Counted from the stretch's first letter, positions 21,716 through 30,496 are shown. The stretch is DNA of 34,005 nucleotides from an uncultured Bacteroidota bacterium (GCA_937928385.1 CALEZD010000100.1:1-34005), one strand, 5' to 3'. Made by a program: numbers and translations. Notes: generated by a model from the sequence alone, not told the origin.

Positions 21716-23161
21716 ATGAAAAGGCAAATACTTTTCTCAATTGCATTATTAGCGGTATGCCAAAGCTATGCCACACCTGATTCATTAACTAAGAACACTA
21801 AACAACCCATACCGCTTGTACTTGAATACTCTTTTCTTGACTTTCCATTTGCTACTTATGCAGGAAAGACAGTCAATAGCAGTATTGCTGACCCGGGCGC
21901 AAAAAGCAGCCTTTTTACAGGTATGCGGTATAAAAGCATGCAACAGTCCACGCAGATATACACAGGCATTACGCAATCAATAAACTGGGGCATAAAAAAT
22001 ATACCGGTATTTAAAAAGAAGCCCGTTTTACAAAAACTTACTCATAATGTTATATCCGGGGTTGTTGATCTTACCATAGGCCCTAAAATACCTTATACAT
22101 TAGGTTGGGCTCACGAAGAATTTCATAGAAGTGTGATGGTCACTAACTATACCAACAGTTTCAACCCGCTCGGCTTTAGCAAAGGCGATTTTGATATCAG
22201 CGGCAACCTTGTCTCAGTTGGCATGGTATTAGACACCAACCTGGTATTAATGAAAAACAACGACAACCCTACTTTTGTAAGGCTTGCTACAGCGGGTATG
22301 GAGTCCCAGGTATATGGTGTTCAAAGAATGCAACAACAGAATTTCTTTTACCAACAGGATTTGCCATATTCTACACATTATATTTTATCCCTGTTCAATG
22401 TCTTTGGTTACATTGCAAGTTCAGGAATAGAAGACACGGAAACTGATATTAACAAGATAATTGCGGAGGAAGGCAATAATCAACCAATACGGGATTTTAC
22501 CGGCTTTGACCCCTTAGCATGGTGTTACGACCTGAATCACCCTGGCGAACCTTATTCAGCAAGGGGATTAAATCCTTATGGGAATGGTTACGACAGGTAT
22601 ATCAGGCCGTCTGACCTGACAGATGAGCAGATAACATGGCTTGGCAGGCAGGCGGCATTAAGTTTGCTGAACTTTATCAGCCCTATGAACTTTACAGTGA
22701 GCAGTATAACGCTAAAAAGGTATGAGGATGGCAATACGCTCAAAGGCAACTTTTCATTCAGGTATTTTCCAACTTCTTTTGGAGCCACAATGGGTATTGA
22801 CCTTTTAGTAAAGACACCCGAATACAATATATTTCTTGCACCGCATTTTAACAGGAATTATAAAAACTATTTCCCGGGTATTGAAATAATGCTGTTCGAA
22901 TATCCTGTAGAAGCATTCGGACAAAAATTATTAACCACGGTTGATGTTATAGCTGATATGCAACCGGCATCGCAGTCATTCTTTACTTCAAAGTCCAAAT
23001 TTGCCGGGTATATCAATGCTAACGTCAAATGGAAAGCTTCCAATATACTATATCCTTTTGTGAGCGTAAGTGGCAAAACTTATGGTTGGGTAAAGGGTGA
23101 TCCCTTCATTAAATCTCGTGCGGGTTTTGAAGTTGGCTTATCTGCAAGGGTTAATTATTGA
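21716..23161 (+). CDS. Secreted, probably outer-membrane protein with an HExxH motif
   Basis: A 481-aa protein with a Sec signal peptide (cleavage near SYAT) that I do not recognise. GWAHEEFHRSVM contains HEEFH at residues 133-137, the zinc-peptidase pattern. The C-terminal half has alternating hydrophobic/aromatic strands (for example TVSSITLKRYEDG, NFSFRYFPTSFGATM, YINANVKWKASN) and ends in ARVNY, which resembles a beta-barrel with a C-terminal aromatic. A barrel-borne metalloprotease would be unusual; a chance HExxH is possible. Palindrome 21676-21692 lies upstream. Confidence 0.6.
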   Translation: MKRQILFSIALLAVCQSYATPDSLTKNTKQPIPLVLEYSFLDFPFATYAGKTVNSSIADPGAKSSLFTGMRYKSMQQSTQIYTGITQSINWGIKNIPVFKKKPVLQKLTHNVISGVVDLTIGPKIPYTLGWAHEEFHRSVMVTNYTNSFNPLGFSKGDFDISGNLVSVGMVLDTNLVLMKNNDNPTFVRLATAGMESQVYGVQRMQQQNFFYQQDLPYSTHYILSLFNVFGYIASSGIEDTETDINKIIAEEGNNQPIRDFTGFDPLAWCYDLNHPGEPYSARGLNPYGNGYDRYIRPSDLTDEQITWLGRQAALSLLNFISPMNFTVSSITLKRYEDGNTLKGNFSFRYFPTSFGATMGIDLLVKTPEYNIFLAPHFNRNYKNYFPGIEIMLFEYPVEAFGQKLLTTVDVIADMQPASQSFFTSKSKFAGYINANVKWKASNILYPFVSVSGKTYGWVKGDPFIKSRAGFEVGLSARVNY

Positions 23162-23220
23162 TGATGCGACATCTACCCAATATATACTGCTGAAGGATGC
23201 TTAACGGCACAGGGTTTGAC

Positions 23221-23946
23221 TCAATTATTCTGAACCGGTTGCCGCATCGCCTTCAGCGATTTCCTGATGGAGAACAGATGCATAAACACCGCCGTAGGCA
23301 TAAAGGCTGCGGCTATATATACATACGGCAACCTTGGGAAATCAAGGCTGATAGGAATACTGTCAAAACCCCATAGCAGCGGCCGTACTATCAGGCTGAT
23401 GAAGATGAACACGATATTAGCCAGCAACAGCAGGCAGCAGATGTTCCACACTATCACCACTTTATGCGATAACACCTTCCTGTTATATGCCAGGTAGCCT
23501 ACAATGGGTGCTGACAGCCCAGCCAGTATATCAAAATTCCTGCCCTCAAAACTTACCAACTCAGGCCCCAGTCCTTCTTTATACAATCCCAGTATCAGCA
23601 GCTCCACCACTATCCTGAATGATTGGTAATACACCGTAAACGCAATGGGAAAACCATCAATAATGTCCTTGAATCTTTTTGCAGTAAAGAACCATGCGAT
23701 GATAGCGAAGGCCGGCAATACCACGAATAATACCAGCTTAGGCGGCAGGCTGAAATCTGCCAGGAAACCCGTACCTGCCAATCCAGAAACATAACCTATC
23801 CATAACGCCACGAAAGCAGCATAACCAAGTACAAACCTGTTTCGCCGTTCGGCTGTGTACCTTGCGTTAATAGCAGCTTTGTTCATCGCCCAACCAATAG
23901 CGATGAGGATAACTATGAGTAGCGTATAATGGCCTGCTTGTAACAT
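23221..23946 (-). CDS. Polytopic membrane protein, function unknown
   Basis: A 241-aa protein with about seven hydrophobic segments and no recognised motif; GFPIAFTVYYQSFRIVVELL and NFDILAGLSAPIVGYLAYN look the most conserved. I do not know its role. A fragment of a close relative lies at 21493-21636, so the gene was once duplicated here. It has 60 bp to the convergent 481-aa gene. Confidence 0.65.
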   Translation of the reverse strand: MLQAGHYTLLIVILIAIGWAMNKAAINARYTAERRNRFVLGYAAFVALWIGYVSGLAGTGFLADFSLPPKLVLFVVLPAFAIIAWFFTAKRFKDIIDGFPIAFTVYYQSFRIVVELLILGLYKEGLGPELVSFEGRNFDILAGLSAPIVGYLAYNRKVLSHKVVIVWNICCLLLLANIVFIFISLIVRPLLWGFDSIPISLDFPRLPYVYIAAAFMPTAVFMHLFSIRKSLKAMRQPVQNN

Positions 23947-24008
23947 ATCTGTATTTTTACAGCAATATTACCACGGCCCCTAAATAAAGCGTTGACAATT
24001 ATTGCTAT

Positions 24009-24908
24009 TTATTGGCTGGCCAGCCTGTATGACATAGGCCATATACTATGCTTGCGCTTAAATGCCCTGCAAAAAGTTGCAATATCTTCATACCCTACCA
24101 ATATGGCTATATCTGTTACAGTCAAATCGCTATTTGACAATAGCTGTTTCGCTTTATCTAATCTTATTGCAGCTATAAACTGGTAAGGCGTTTGCCCATG
24201 TACCTGTTTGAACATACGCAAAAAATGAAACTTAGACATACACGCCACCTTCGCCAGCTCATCTAATGATATTGCTGTATGATATTGCTGGTATATATAA
24301 TCAACAGCTCTTGATAATCGTGTCAACACTTCATCCCTGGTGGCAGCTTTGACAACAGGTATTGTATCAATCTTTTTCAGGAAATCATTTTGCCCGGATA
24401 GTATGTGTTGCAGTAAACCTGCCAGTATTTCTTCAGTCATCAAACCATCCAGCCTGCCCGATAAATATCCTGATTGTAATAACGATACTGTTTTCCTGAA
24501 ATAATTATCCTTCCAGTACTGCCTGTTGTAAAAATAATATGGCTGTACGCTGGCTGTGCCTGCATTGTCCAGGAGGCTTTCTGTGCACAGGGTGAGTACT
24601 GGCAGCATCTCATTGAGCATAGCGGTTGAAAAATGAATATTAAAAGTTTCAGCCTGTTGGCGTATGTCAATACTGTATAATTGATGTTCGTTGCTGATAA
24701 AGTATGTATCCTCGCCTATGCTTGCTTTTTGATTATCCGCACCGTAATACGCTTGTCCCCTGATATTGCTGAAAATGGTAAGGGTACCTTCTATACCATC
24801 CCGGTACTCCCTCTGTGTAGTAGTGTTAATGATAACACTAGGCCACGATTTTTTCGTAGCTATCATGTTTTTCAACAGGTTTATTTCGCAGAAATCCTTC
24901 CTGTACAT
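24009..24908 (-). CDS. AraC-family transcriptional regulator
   Basis: A 299-aa protein whose last about 100 residues form the two-helix-turn-helix AraC domain: LDELAKVACMSKFHFLRMFK with QTPYQFI, then VTDIAILVGYEDIATFCRAF. The N-terminal part (to about residue 180) is a cupin-like sensor region with no recognised ligand motif. The target is not evident; the divergent or adjacent 241-aa membrane gene is one option. Confidence 0.92.
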   Translation of the reverse strand: MYRKDFCEINLLKNMIATKKSWPSVIINTTTQREYRDGIEGTLTIFSNIRGQAYYGADNQKASIGEDTYFISNEHQLYSIDIRQQAETFNIHFSTAMLNEMLPVLTLCTESLLDNAGTASVQPYYFYNRQYWKDNYFRKTVSLLQSGYLSGRLDGLMTEEILAGLLQHILSGQNDFLKKIDTIPVVKAATRDEVLTRLSRAVDYIYQQYHTAISLDELAKVACMSKFHFLRMFKQVHGQTPYQFIAAIRLDKAKQLLSNSDLTVTDIAILVGYEDIATFCRAFKRKHSIWPMSYRLASQ

Positions 24909-24984
24909 GTTTTCGAAATACTTTGCAAAGGTATTAAAGCCGTTTCAATTATGCACCTGTGATGCCAGGAGTTACCTCCTCTAG

Positions 24985-25013
24985 GTTCAGCGTAGTCCCC
25001 GACTACGTCGAAC
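24985..25013. repeat. Hairpin with 13-base arms
   Basis: GTTCAGCGTAGTC (24985-24997), loop CCC, GACTACGTCGAAC (25001-25013); eleven of thirteen pairs match. It lies 12 bp past the stop of the 115-aa gene on the minus strand. It may be that gene's terminator or a dispersed palindromic element. Confidence 0.5.
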
Positions 25014-25024
25014 TGAGATAAAAA

Positions 25025-25372
25025 CTAAATATGAGCAAAACACCATGTTGCTATTATATACAATACAACACCAATGGAGCTGATTACTTTAGACCTTTTA
25101 CTGGCTTTATCTAATTCATTAATAATATTCTGCCAGGCATCATTTCTTAGAAATATTCTATAATTAATAATTCCAATTAATACACCGGTTGCTATTCCTA
25201 TTATTCTGGGGTCTACAAAGACTATGTCATTTATATCTACCAGCCAAAACAATATAGTAGCTATATTAAAGTAAACCAAAACCGTAATTAATAATAATGC
25301 TGTCCAGGCAGCATCAACAGTTCCAACATTCTTTGCAAACCAATACAACCAATAATACAAATAATAATACAT
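25025..25372 (-). CDS. Small membrane protein, function unknown
   Basis: A 115-aa protein with about three to four hydrophobic segments, an aromatic N-terminus (YYYLYYWLYWF) and a basic stretch (KASKRSK) before the last segment. No family recognised. It stands alone, between the hairpin at 24985 and a gene-free stretch of about 510 bp. AT-rich compared with its neighbours. Confidence 0.45.
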   Translation of the reverse strand: MYYYLYYWLYWFAKNVGTVDAAWTALLLITVLVYFNIATILFWLVDINDIVFVDPRIIGIATGVLIGIINYRIFLRNDAWQNIINELDKASKRSKVISSIGVVLYIIATWCFAHI

Positions 25373-25648
25373 GATGCCCTTAAACTTTAATACTATTCAG
25401 AATTAGCAAATCGAGTACAACTCCGGTTACATCACCCTGACATCAAGTTTCATGACTTCTGAGTCATATTTAAATTTGCTAAAATAACATTTAGTACGTA
25501 TTTTTGCTGTAGTTAATTTGAATAAATTTACGAAAGTCCCGCTAGTGCGGGATACTAATAAAAACACTACCTCACCATGAGCCCATACCTTAAAAATAAT
25601 CAAATACCGGATACCCGAAACTTACATAACAACGAAACACCACCTTAC

Positions 25649-25698
25649 CACCCCGCCACCCACGGGGCTTTGTCACTTGCCCCGAAGAAGGCGGGGTG
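25649..25698. repeat. GC-rich nested hairpin
   Basis: Outer arms CACCCCGCC (25649-25657) and GGCGGGGTG (25690-25698), inner arms CGGGGC (25663-25668) and GCCCCG (25679-25684), all perfect, within AT-rich DNA. This looks like a dispersed palindromic element or a structured RNA; it has no T-run for a simple terminator. Confidence 0.55.
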
Positions 25699-25868
25699 CA
25701 AATTGTTAACCCTTGGCACTATACGTATTTGGTTAACAAAAGTTAACAAAATAAACTACAACCAACTGTTTATCAACCACTTAAAATGCACACTTATTAA
25801 CCCGCAGCTAGCCCAAAAACACCATTACTTAACAAAAAATCATCTTTTCATTTCATTTTTTTACTCTT

Positions 25869-25876
25869 TACTTTTG
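25869..25876 (+). promoter_or_regulatory. -7 box of parE
   Basis: TACTTTTG, a full match to TAnnTTTG, 9 bp before the parE ATG, giving a very short leader. A -33 TTG is not clear. Confidence 0.45.
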
Positions 25877-25885
25877 GCGTAGACT

Positions 25886-27772
25886 ATGGCAGAGAATAAC
25901 AATCTATATACGGAAGACAGTATCAAATCCCTCGACTGGCGCGAGCACATCCGCCTGCGGCCGGGTATGTACATAGGCAAGTTGGGCGACGGCAGCAGCC
26001 CCGACGATGGTATATATATACTGCTGAAAGAGGTGATAGACAACTGTATAGATGAATATACCATGGGCTTCGGCAAGCGCGTGGAGATAAATATTGACAA
26101 AGGAGTGGTGACCATACGCGACTATGGCCGGGGCATTCCCTTAGGCAAGGTGGTGGACGTGGTGAGCAAGATAAACACGGGTGCCAAATACGACAGCAAG
26201 GCGTTCCAAAAGTCGGTAGGGCTGAACGGTGTAGGTACCAAAGCCGTGAACGCATTGAGCAACTACTTCAAAGTAGCTGCCTTCCGCGATGGAAAGATGA
26301 AGGAAGCGGAATTTGAAAAAGGTATACTCACCAAAGAACATAAAGAGCAGAAAACAGATGAACCCAATGGTACGCTGGTTACCTTCATCCCCGATGATAC
26401 AGTTTTTAAACACTACCACTTCCTGAATGAATACATTGAAAACCAGCTCTGGAACTATTGCTACCTGAATGCCGGGTTGCAAATCAAGTTCAACAACCGG
26501 GTGTATGTGTCTAAAAACGGCCTGCTCGACCTGCTGGAGAATAAGACCAATACCGAAACCAACCGCTACCCCATCATCCACCTGAAAGGTGAGGATATAG
26601 AAGTGGCCATAACGCATACCAACGACTACGGCGAGGATATTTATTCCTTCGTCAACGGGCAACATACCACACAGGGCGGTACGCACCAGGCAGCCTTCCG
26701 CGAGGCTTATGTAAAAGTCATTCGTGACTTCTACAAAAAAGATTACGACGCTACCGATATCCGCCAGAGTATAAGTGCAGCTGTATCTGTCCGCGTACAG
26801 GAGCCGGTGTTCGAATCGCAGACCAAAACCAAGCTGGGTTCTCAATACGTATCAGAGGGCGGGCCTTCTATGAAGTCCTTTGTGCTGGACTTCTTCTCGA
26901 AAGAGCTTGATAACTACCTGCACAAAAATCCCGCTACCGCCGATGCGCTGAAAAAACGCATTGAACAGAGCGAGCGCGAGCGTAAAGAACTGTCGGGCAT
27001 ACGCAAGCTGGCCAACGAGCGCGCCAAAAAAGCCAACCTGCACAATAAAAAGCTGCGCGACTGCCGCATACATTTCAATGCAGAGCCGCCTGCAAAGAAC
27101 AAAGAAGAATATATCGCAAAGCAAAAAGAAAGCACCATATTCATTACCGAGGGCGATTCTGCCAGTGGTAGTATCACCAAGAGCCGCAATGTAGAATCAC
27201 AAGCGGTATTCAGCCTCCGCGGTAAGCCGCTCAACTGTTTTGGGTTGACCAAGAAGGTGGTGTATGAGAATGAAGAATTCAACCTGCTGCAACACGCGCT
27301 GAATATTGAAGAAGGTATGGAAGGGCTGCGGTACAATAACATCATCATAGCTACCGATGCCGACGTGGATGGTATGCACATCCGCCTGCTTATTATGACT
27401 TTCTTCCTCCAGTTCTTCCCCGACCTGGTGAAGGGCGGCCATGTGTACATATTACAGACACCGCTGTTTCGCGTACGCAACAAACAGAAGACTATCTACT
27501 GCTACAGCGACGAAGAACGCCGCAATGCTATAGCGGAGCTGGGCACCAAGCCGGAGATAACACGCTTCAAGGGCCTGGGTGAAATCAGCCCCGAAGAGTT
27601 TGCACAGTTTATAGGCGATGATATGCGCAAAGACCCCGTTCTCTTGGGCAAAGATGATATAAAAGAACTGCTGAGCTACTACATGGGCAAAAACACCCCC
27701 GAGCGCCAGAAAAACATCATCGAAAACCTGCGCGTGGAAAAAGATTTGGTGGAGGAGATAGCTGTGCCATGA
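25886..27772 (+). CDS. parE: DNA topoisomerase IV subunit B (ParE)
   Basis: A 628-aa type IIA topoisomerase B subunit, which drives ATP-dependent decatenation with ParC. The GHKL ATPase domain shows LRPGMYIG, EVIDNCIDE, RDYGRGIP and GLNGVGTKAVNALS; the TOPRIM domain has TEGDSASGS (near residue 421) and DADVDGMHIRLL (near 491); RFKGLGEISPEEF closes it. The length fits the short ParE of Bacteroidota better than GyrB. ParC is not next to it. Its stop overlaps the start of the metallo-beta-lactamase by 4 bp. Confidence 0.93.
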   Translation: MAENNNLYTEDSIKSLDWREHIRLRPGMYIGKLGDGSSPDDGIYILLKEVIDNCIDEYTMGFGKRVEINIDKGVVTIRDYGRGIPLGKVVDVVSKINTGAKYDSKAFQKSVGLNGVGTKAVNALSNYFKVAAFRDGKMKEAEFEKGILTKEHKEQKTDEPNGTLVTFIPDDTVFKHYHFLNEYIENQLWNYCYLNAGLQIKFNNRVYVSKNGLLDLLENKTNTETNRYPIIHLKGEDIEVAITHTNDYGEDIYSFVNGQHTTQGGTHQAAFREAYVKVIRDFYKKDYDATDIRQSISAAVSVRVQEPVFESQTKTKLGSQYVSEGGPSMKSFVLDFFSKELDNYLHKNPATADALKKRIEQSERERKELSGIRKLANERAKKANLHNKKLRDCRIHFNAEPPAKNKEEYIAKQKESTIFITEGDSASGSITKSRNVESQAVFSLRGKPLNCFGLTKKVVYENEEFNLLQHALNIEEGMEGLRYNNIIIATDADVDGMHIRLLIMTFFLQFFPDLVKGGHVYILQTPLFRVRNKQKTIYCYSDEERRNAIAELGTKPEITRFKGLGEISPEEFAQFIGDDMRKDPVLLGKDDIKELLSYYMGKNTPERQKNIIENLRVEKDLVEEIAVP

Positions 27773-28518
27773 TGAAAAGAATTACAACCATTATCCTATC
27801 GTTAGCTGTGCTGGTATCGCCTTTGATATTACATGCCCAATACTCCATCAAAACCACTAAGGTGGACAGCAATGTATATATCTATACATCCTATGGCGAT
27901 GCGGGTAATTACAAAAATGTTGATGCCAATGCGGTAGTACTGGTTTCGGGCAATGAAGCCATACTCTTCGATACACCCTGGGATAGTGCACAGGCGGAGC
28001 AGTTGATAAGTTGGGTATCAGACAGCCTGCACAAAAAAATCACTTTATCAGTCATCACACACGCACATGCCGACAGGATAGGCAGCATTGGCACTATGCA
28101 CCGGCACGGCATACCCACCTACAGCCACTACCTCACTGCGCAGGAAGCGGTAAAAAGGGATTACCCCCGACCAAATAATATTTTTTACGGGAATGATACC
28201 ACATTCCGTTGCGGCAATATTGAAGTGGTGGCCTATTACCCCGGCGCCGGGCATACCATTGATAATATTGTATTGTATATACCCTCAAAGAAATTCCTGT
28301 ATGGCGGATGTTTTATTAAGAGCGGTTTCAGTACAGACATTGGTAATATAGCAGATGCGGACGTAGCCGCCTGGCCACAGAGCCTTGCTAAGATGAAAAA
28401 CCGGTTTAAGAAAACAGGTTTTGATATGGTGATTCCCGGCCATGGTAGCTGGCAGTCTGATACTGCAATTGAAAACACCATGCGCCTGCTGACGGAAACG
28501 AAAGAAAGAAATTACTGA
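27769..28518 (+). CDS. Subclass B1-type metallo-beta-lactamase family protein
   Basis: A 249-aa secreted protein (Sec signal, cleavage near LHAQ) with all subclass B1 zinc ligands: H98, H100 and D102 in THAHADRIG, H162 in GAGHTIDN, C181 in YGGCFIKS (with K184 next to it), and H225 in IPGHGSW. Chromosomal B1 enzymes are common in Bacteroidota and many hydrolyse carbapenems, but activity cannot be read from sequence. The start overlaps parE by 4 bp (ATGATG), so it is probably co-transcribed with this essential gene. Confidence 0.9.
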   Translation: MMKRITTIILSLAVLVSPLILHAQYSIKTTKVDSNVYIYTSYGDAGNYKNVDANAVVLVSGNEAILFDTPWDSAQAEQLISWVSDSLHKKITLSVITHAHADRIGSIGTMHRHGIPTYSHYLTAQEAVKRDYPRPNNIFYGNDTTFRCGNIEVVAYYPGAGHTIDNIVLYIPSKKFLYGGCFIKSGFSTDIGNIADADVAAWPQSLAKMKNRFKKTGFDMVIPGHGSWQSDTAIENTMRLLTETKERNY

Positions 28519-28884
28519 TTACCTTAGCTCATTATACACTATTGAATCACCAAACCTGATGCGATTGATATGCCCTCCCTTACTGTCAAAAAAACTTACG
28601 TAAGATATTTCAAGCTCCTTGCCCATATATGCGCCTCTTAATTCTTTCAATTTGAAATGATATTGCAAACCCCTGTTGATATAGTAAATATGCCCGTCAC
28701 CCTCCAGTATAAAGCCCACATCATAACTCGGGCCGGGGTATATACTTACAACACGCCCCTTCACTGTTTCGGTATGTCCCAGTATAGCCCGCCCGTTACT
28801 GATGCCTGTCAGAACAGCGTAGCTTACTGCCATCACCACAAATATGCCGGCAATAATCAAAAACCCTTTCATAATAACGAACAA
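28519..28884 (-). CDS. Small membrane-anchored protein, function unknown
   Basis: A 121-aa protein with one N-terminal membrane segment (about residues 6-25) and a small beta-rich domain (VKGRVVSIYPGPSYDVGFIL, then GKELEISYVSFFD). No family recognised; the fold may be an SH3- or OB-like barrel. Start could also be the ATG four codons later. Convergent with the lactamase gene, stops adjacent. Confidence 0.5.
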   Translation of the reverse strand: MFVIMKGFLIIAGIFVVMAVSYAVLTGISNGRAILGHTETVKGRVVSIYPGPSYDVGFILEGDGHIYYINRGLQYHFKLKELRGAYMGKELEISYVSFFDSKGGHINRIRFGDSIVYNELR

Positions 28885-28916
28885 TCTATCATATAACTAA
28901 AAATACAAAATGATTA

Positions 28917-28946
28917 TTGTGTACATCTGGTTTTCCCCTAAATTCG
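28917..28946 (+). promoter_or_regulatory. Bacteroidota-type promoter of the 179-aa gene
   Basis: TTG (28917-28919), 19 bp, TAAATTCG (28939-28946), one mismatch from TAnnTTTG; ATG follows at 28951. Confidence 0.5.
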
Positions 28947-28950
28947 AATT

Positions 28951-29490
28951 ATGGAAACAACATTAGGCATAGGCTCCCGGGTGGAACACCCGCATTTTGG
29001 CAAAGGTGTGATTGTAGATGTATCCAGCGAATTGTACATCATCTGGTTCAAATCGCAGAGCGGTACAAAGAGCATCAATAAAGAATTTGACCTGAAGGTA
29101 ATTGAAGCAGTAGAGGGAGGTACTGCCACAGCAGGCGGAATTACTTTAGCTGATATAGAGCAGGCACTGGACAATATACTAGAACGCCGCCTGCATGAAA
29201 TGCAACTGGTGCCCATGGCCAACAAATGGAACAACGGTATGCTGATACTAAAGCCCGCCGAAGAATCGATGCAGGCCAAAGAAATGCCCATCGAAACCTT
29301 CTTTCATAAAATAGTGATGGTGCGCGACAAGCTGCGCCTGATAGAGCAGAAAATAAACGCCCACAAAGTATTGACCGACGAAGAGAAGGTTGACCTGCAA
29401 CAGTACATTACCGGCATATATGGCTCACTCACTACATTCAATGTATTATTTAGGGAAAGTCATCACCAGTTTAAAGGCGCAGGGGGATAA
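28951..29490 (+). CDS. Conserved hypothetical protein with N-terminal Tudor/SH3-like motif
   Basis: A 179-aa cytosolic protein. Its start, GSRVEHPHFGKGVIVDV, is the small barrel motif found at the C-terminus of UvrD/PcrA helicases and in CarD-like proteins, here as a separate N-terminal part (about residues 1-50). The rest is helical and charged. It may bind RNA polymerase or nucleic acid, but this is speculation. The stop lies inside a hairpin (29481-29503). Confidence 0.6.
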   Translation: METTLGIGSRVEHPHFGKGVIVDVSSELYIIWFKSQSGTKSINKEFDLKVIEAVEGGTATAGGITLADIEQALDNILERRLHEMQLVPMANKWNNGMLILKPAEESMQAKEMPIETFFHKIVMVRDKLRLIEQKINAHKVLTDEEKVDLQQYITGIYGSLTTFNVLFRESHHQFKGAGG

Positions 29491-29503
29491 CGCCTATCCC
29501 CCT
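29481..29503. terminator. Bidirectional hairpin between convergent genes
   Basis: AGGGGGATA (29481-29489), loop ACGCC, TATCCCCCT (29495-29503); perfect 9-bp arms. It covers the stops of the 179-aa gene (+) and the first CsbD-like gene (-). No clear T-run on either side. Confidence 0.55.
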
Positions 29504-29690
29504 ACCCCATAATGTGCAGCCATTTGAAAATTTCTTCCTTTGTCTTACCGGTCTTTTCCTGTAAGCGTTTCAGCAATTCCAGCTCTTTGCCAAACTCATA
29601 CTCCAGATCTCTGTCTTCTATATCCGGGTATTCTGTTTTCACGTTCTTCTTCAGTTCCGGCCATCTCTTATGAAAATCTGCCGTATCCAT
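29502..29690 (-). CDS. CsbD-like small protein, divergent copy
   Basis: A 62-aa charged protein resembling its upstream neighbour: RWPELKKNVKTEYPDIEDRD against KWNELKGKAKQEYADLTDDD, and KTGKTKEEIFKWL against KLGKTRDEVVDWI. It lacks the glycine of the KGKAK motif and so is a diverged CsbD relative. Start overlaps the neighbour's stop by one base (TAATG), so translation is coupled. Confidence 0.75.
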   Translation of the reverse strand: MDTADFHKRWPELKKNVKTEYPDIEDRDLEYEFGKELELLKRLQEKTGKTKEEIFKWLHIMG

Positions 29691-29878
29691 TACCCCAACG
29701 AGTTAATCCAGTCCACAACTTCATCCCTGGTCTTACCCAGCTTCTGCTGCAACCTACCTACCAGTTCATCTTCCTTACCTTCTTCATAAGCCAGGTCGTC
29801 GTCGGTCAGGTCTGCATACTCTTGTTTGGCTTTGCCTTTCAGTTCATTCCATTTTCCTTTGATTTCTAACTTGTCCAT
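29690..29878 (-). CDS. CsbD-family small stress protein
   Basis: A 62-aa hydrophilic protein with the CsbD core IKGKWNELKGKAKQEYADLTDDDL and a C-terminal helix LGKTRDEVVDWINSLG. CsbD proteins are often induced by general stress; the mechanism is unknown. It is followed directly by a diverged copy, a tandem duplication. Confidence 0.88.
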   Translation of the reverse strand: MDKLEIKGKWNELKGKAKQEYADLTDDDLAYEEGKEDELVGRLQQKLGKTRDEVVDWINSLG

Positions 29879-29937
29879 TGTTTCTGTTTTTTGGTTACAG
29901 TTATTATAACACAGGAAACAGGCCCAAGGTTCAACAG

Positions 29938-30444
29938 CTATGTTAATTCATTGATAATTGCAGTGTGCTCAGGATATTGCTGCGATAGTTGTTCCCTGTT
30001 TGCCAGTTCAAAATCTGCAAAATCGAAACCCGGTGCTACCGTACATCCACATAATGTGTACCCGCCCTCCTCTTCTACCCTTGAGCCGAACCAACTACCC
30101 GCCTTTATTACCACTTGTGGCCTTTCGCCTTTATCAAAATCTTTACCCAGCAAATGTCTCACCAATTTCCCATCTGTTTGTATTTCGTAAATACACAATG
30201 CGGTGCCATCATAAAAATGCCACAATTCGTCTGAGGCAATACGATGAAATGCGGAGAACTGTCCGTATTCCAGCAGGAAGTAAATACTGGTTGAAACAGG
30301 TCTGTTTCCCTTGTGCCCGGGTTTTAACACTTCTTTGGGCAGTATATGTTCAGCCCTGTATATTTCCCTGAAAGAGCCGCCTTCTACGTGGCTTTCAAGG
30401 TTTAGCTTGTCTTTCCAGTACTGCGCGTTGTATTCTTTTGCCAT
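29938..30444 (-). CDS. DUF985-family cupin
   Basis: A 168-aa cupin with the DUF985 blocks: LESHVEGGSFREIYRAEH, STSIYFLLEYGQFSAFHRI followed by DELWHFYDG, KAGSWFGSRVE, and CGCTVAPGFDFADFEL. The histidines and glutamate of these blocks are the likely metal or ligand site. Substrate unknown. Gene stands alone on the minus strand. Confidence 0.88.
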   Translation of the reverse strand: MAKEYNAQYWKDKLNLESHVEGGSFREIYRAEHILPKEVLKPGHKGNRPVSTSIYFLLEYGQFSAFHRIASDELWHFYDGTALCIYEIQTDGKLVRHLLGKDFDKGERPQVVIKAGSWFGSRVEEEGGYTLCGCTVAPGFDFADFELANREQLSQQYPEHTAIINELT

Positions 30445-30496
30445 ACAGCAAAGCTATAAGATTTGTTAAATAGGCGTGGCACGATGGCTATACCTG

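Larger units (their letters stand above)
25373..25885. other. Gene-free stretch upstream of parE
   Basis: I see no convincing gene in these 513 bases. They hold the dyad ATGACT-TCTG-AGTCAT (25452-25467), a full TAnnTTTG match on the + strand (TAAATTTG, 25471-25478), a small hairpin TCCCGC/GCGGGA (25537-25552), a GC-rich nested hairpin (25649-25698) and repeated GTTAACAAAA around 25732-25751. A short transcript from 25480 onward would be possible. The 101-codon frame 25577-25882 crosses the hairpin and looks non-coding. Confidence 0.5.

Noticed and set aside
25452..25467. Dyad ATGACT-TCTG-AGTCAT as a sixth member of the Crp/Fnr-type regulon
   Set aside because: The TGAC/GTCA halves are six bases apart instead of four, and the distance to the -7 box is 11.5 nt, so it does not fit the pattern.
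25577..25882. 101-codon open frame before parE
   Set aside because: It crosses the GC-rich hairpin, has a low-complexity composition unlike its neighbours, and resembles no protein family.
26141..26845. 234-codon minus-strand frame
   Set aside because: It is a shadow of parE, whose frame contains all expected topoisomerase motifs.
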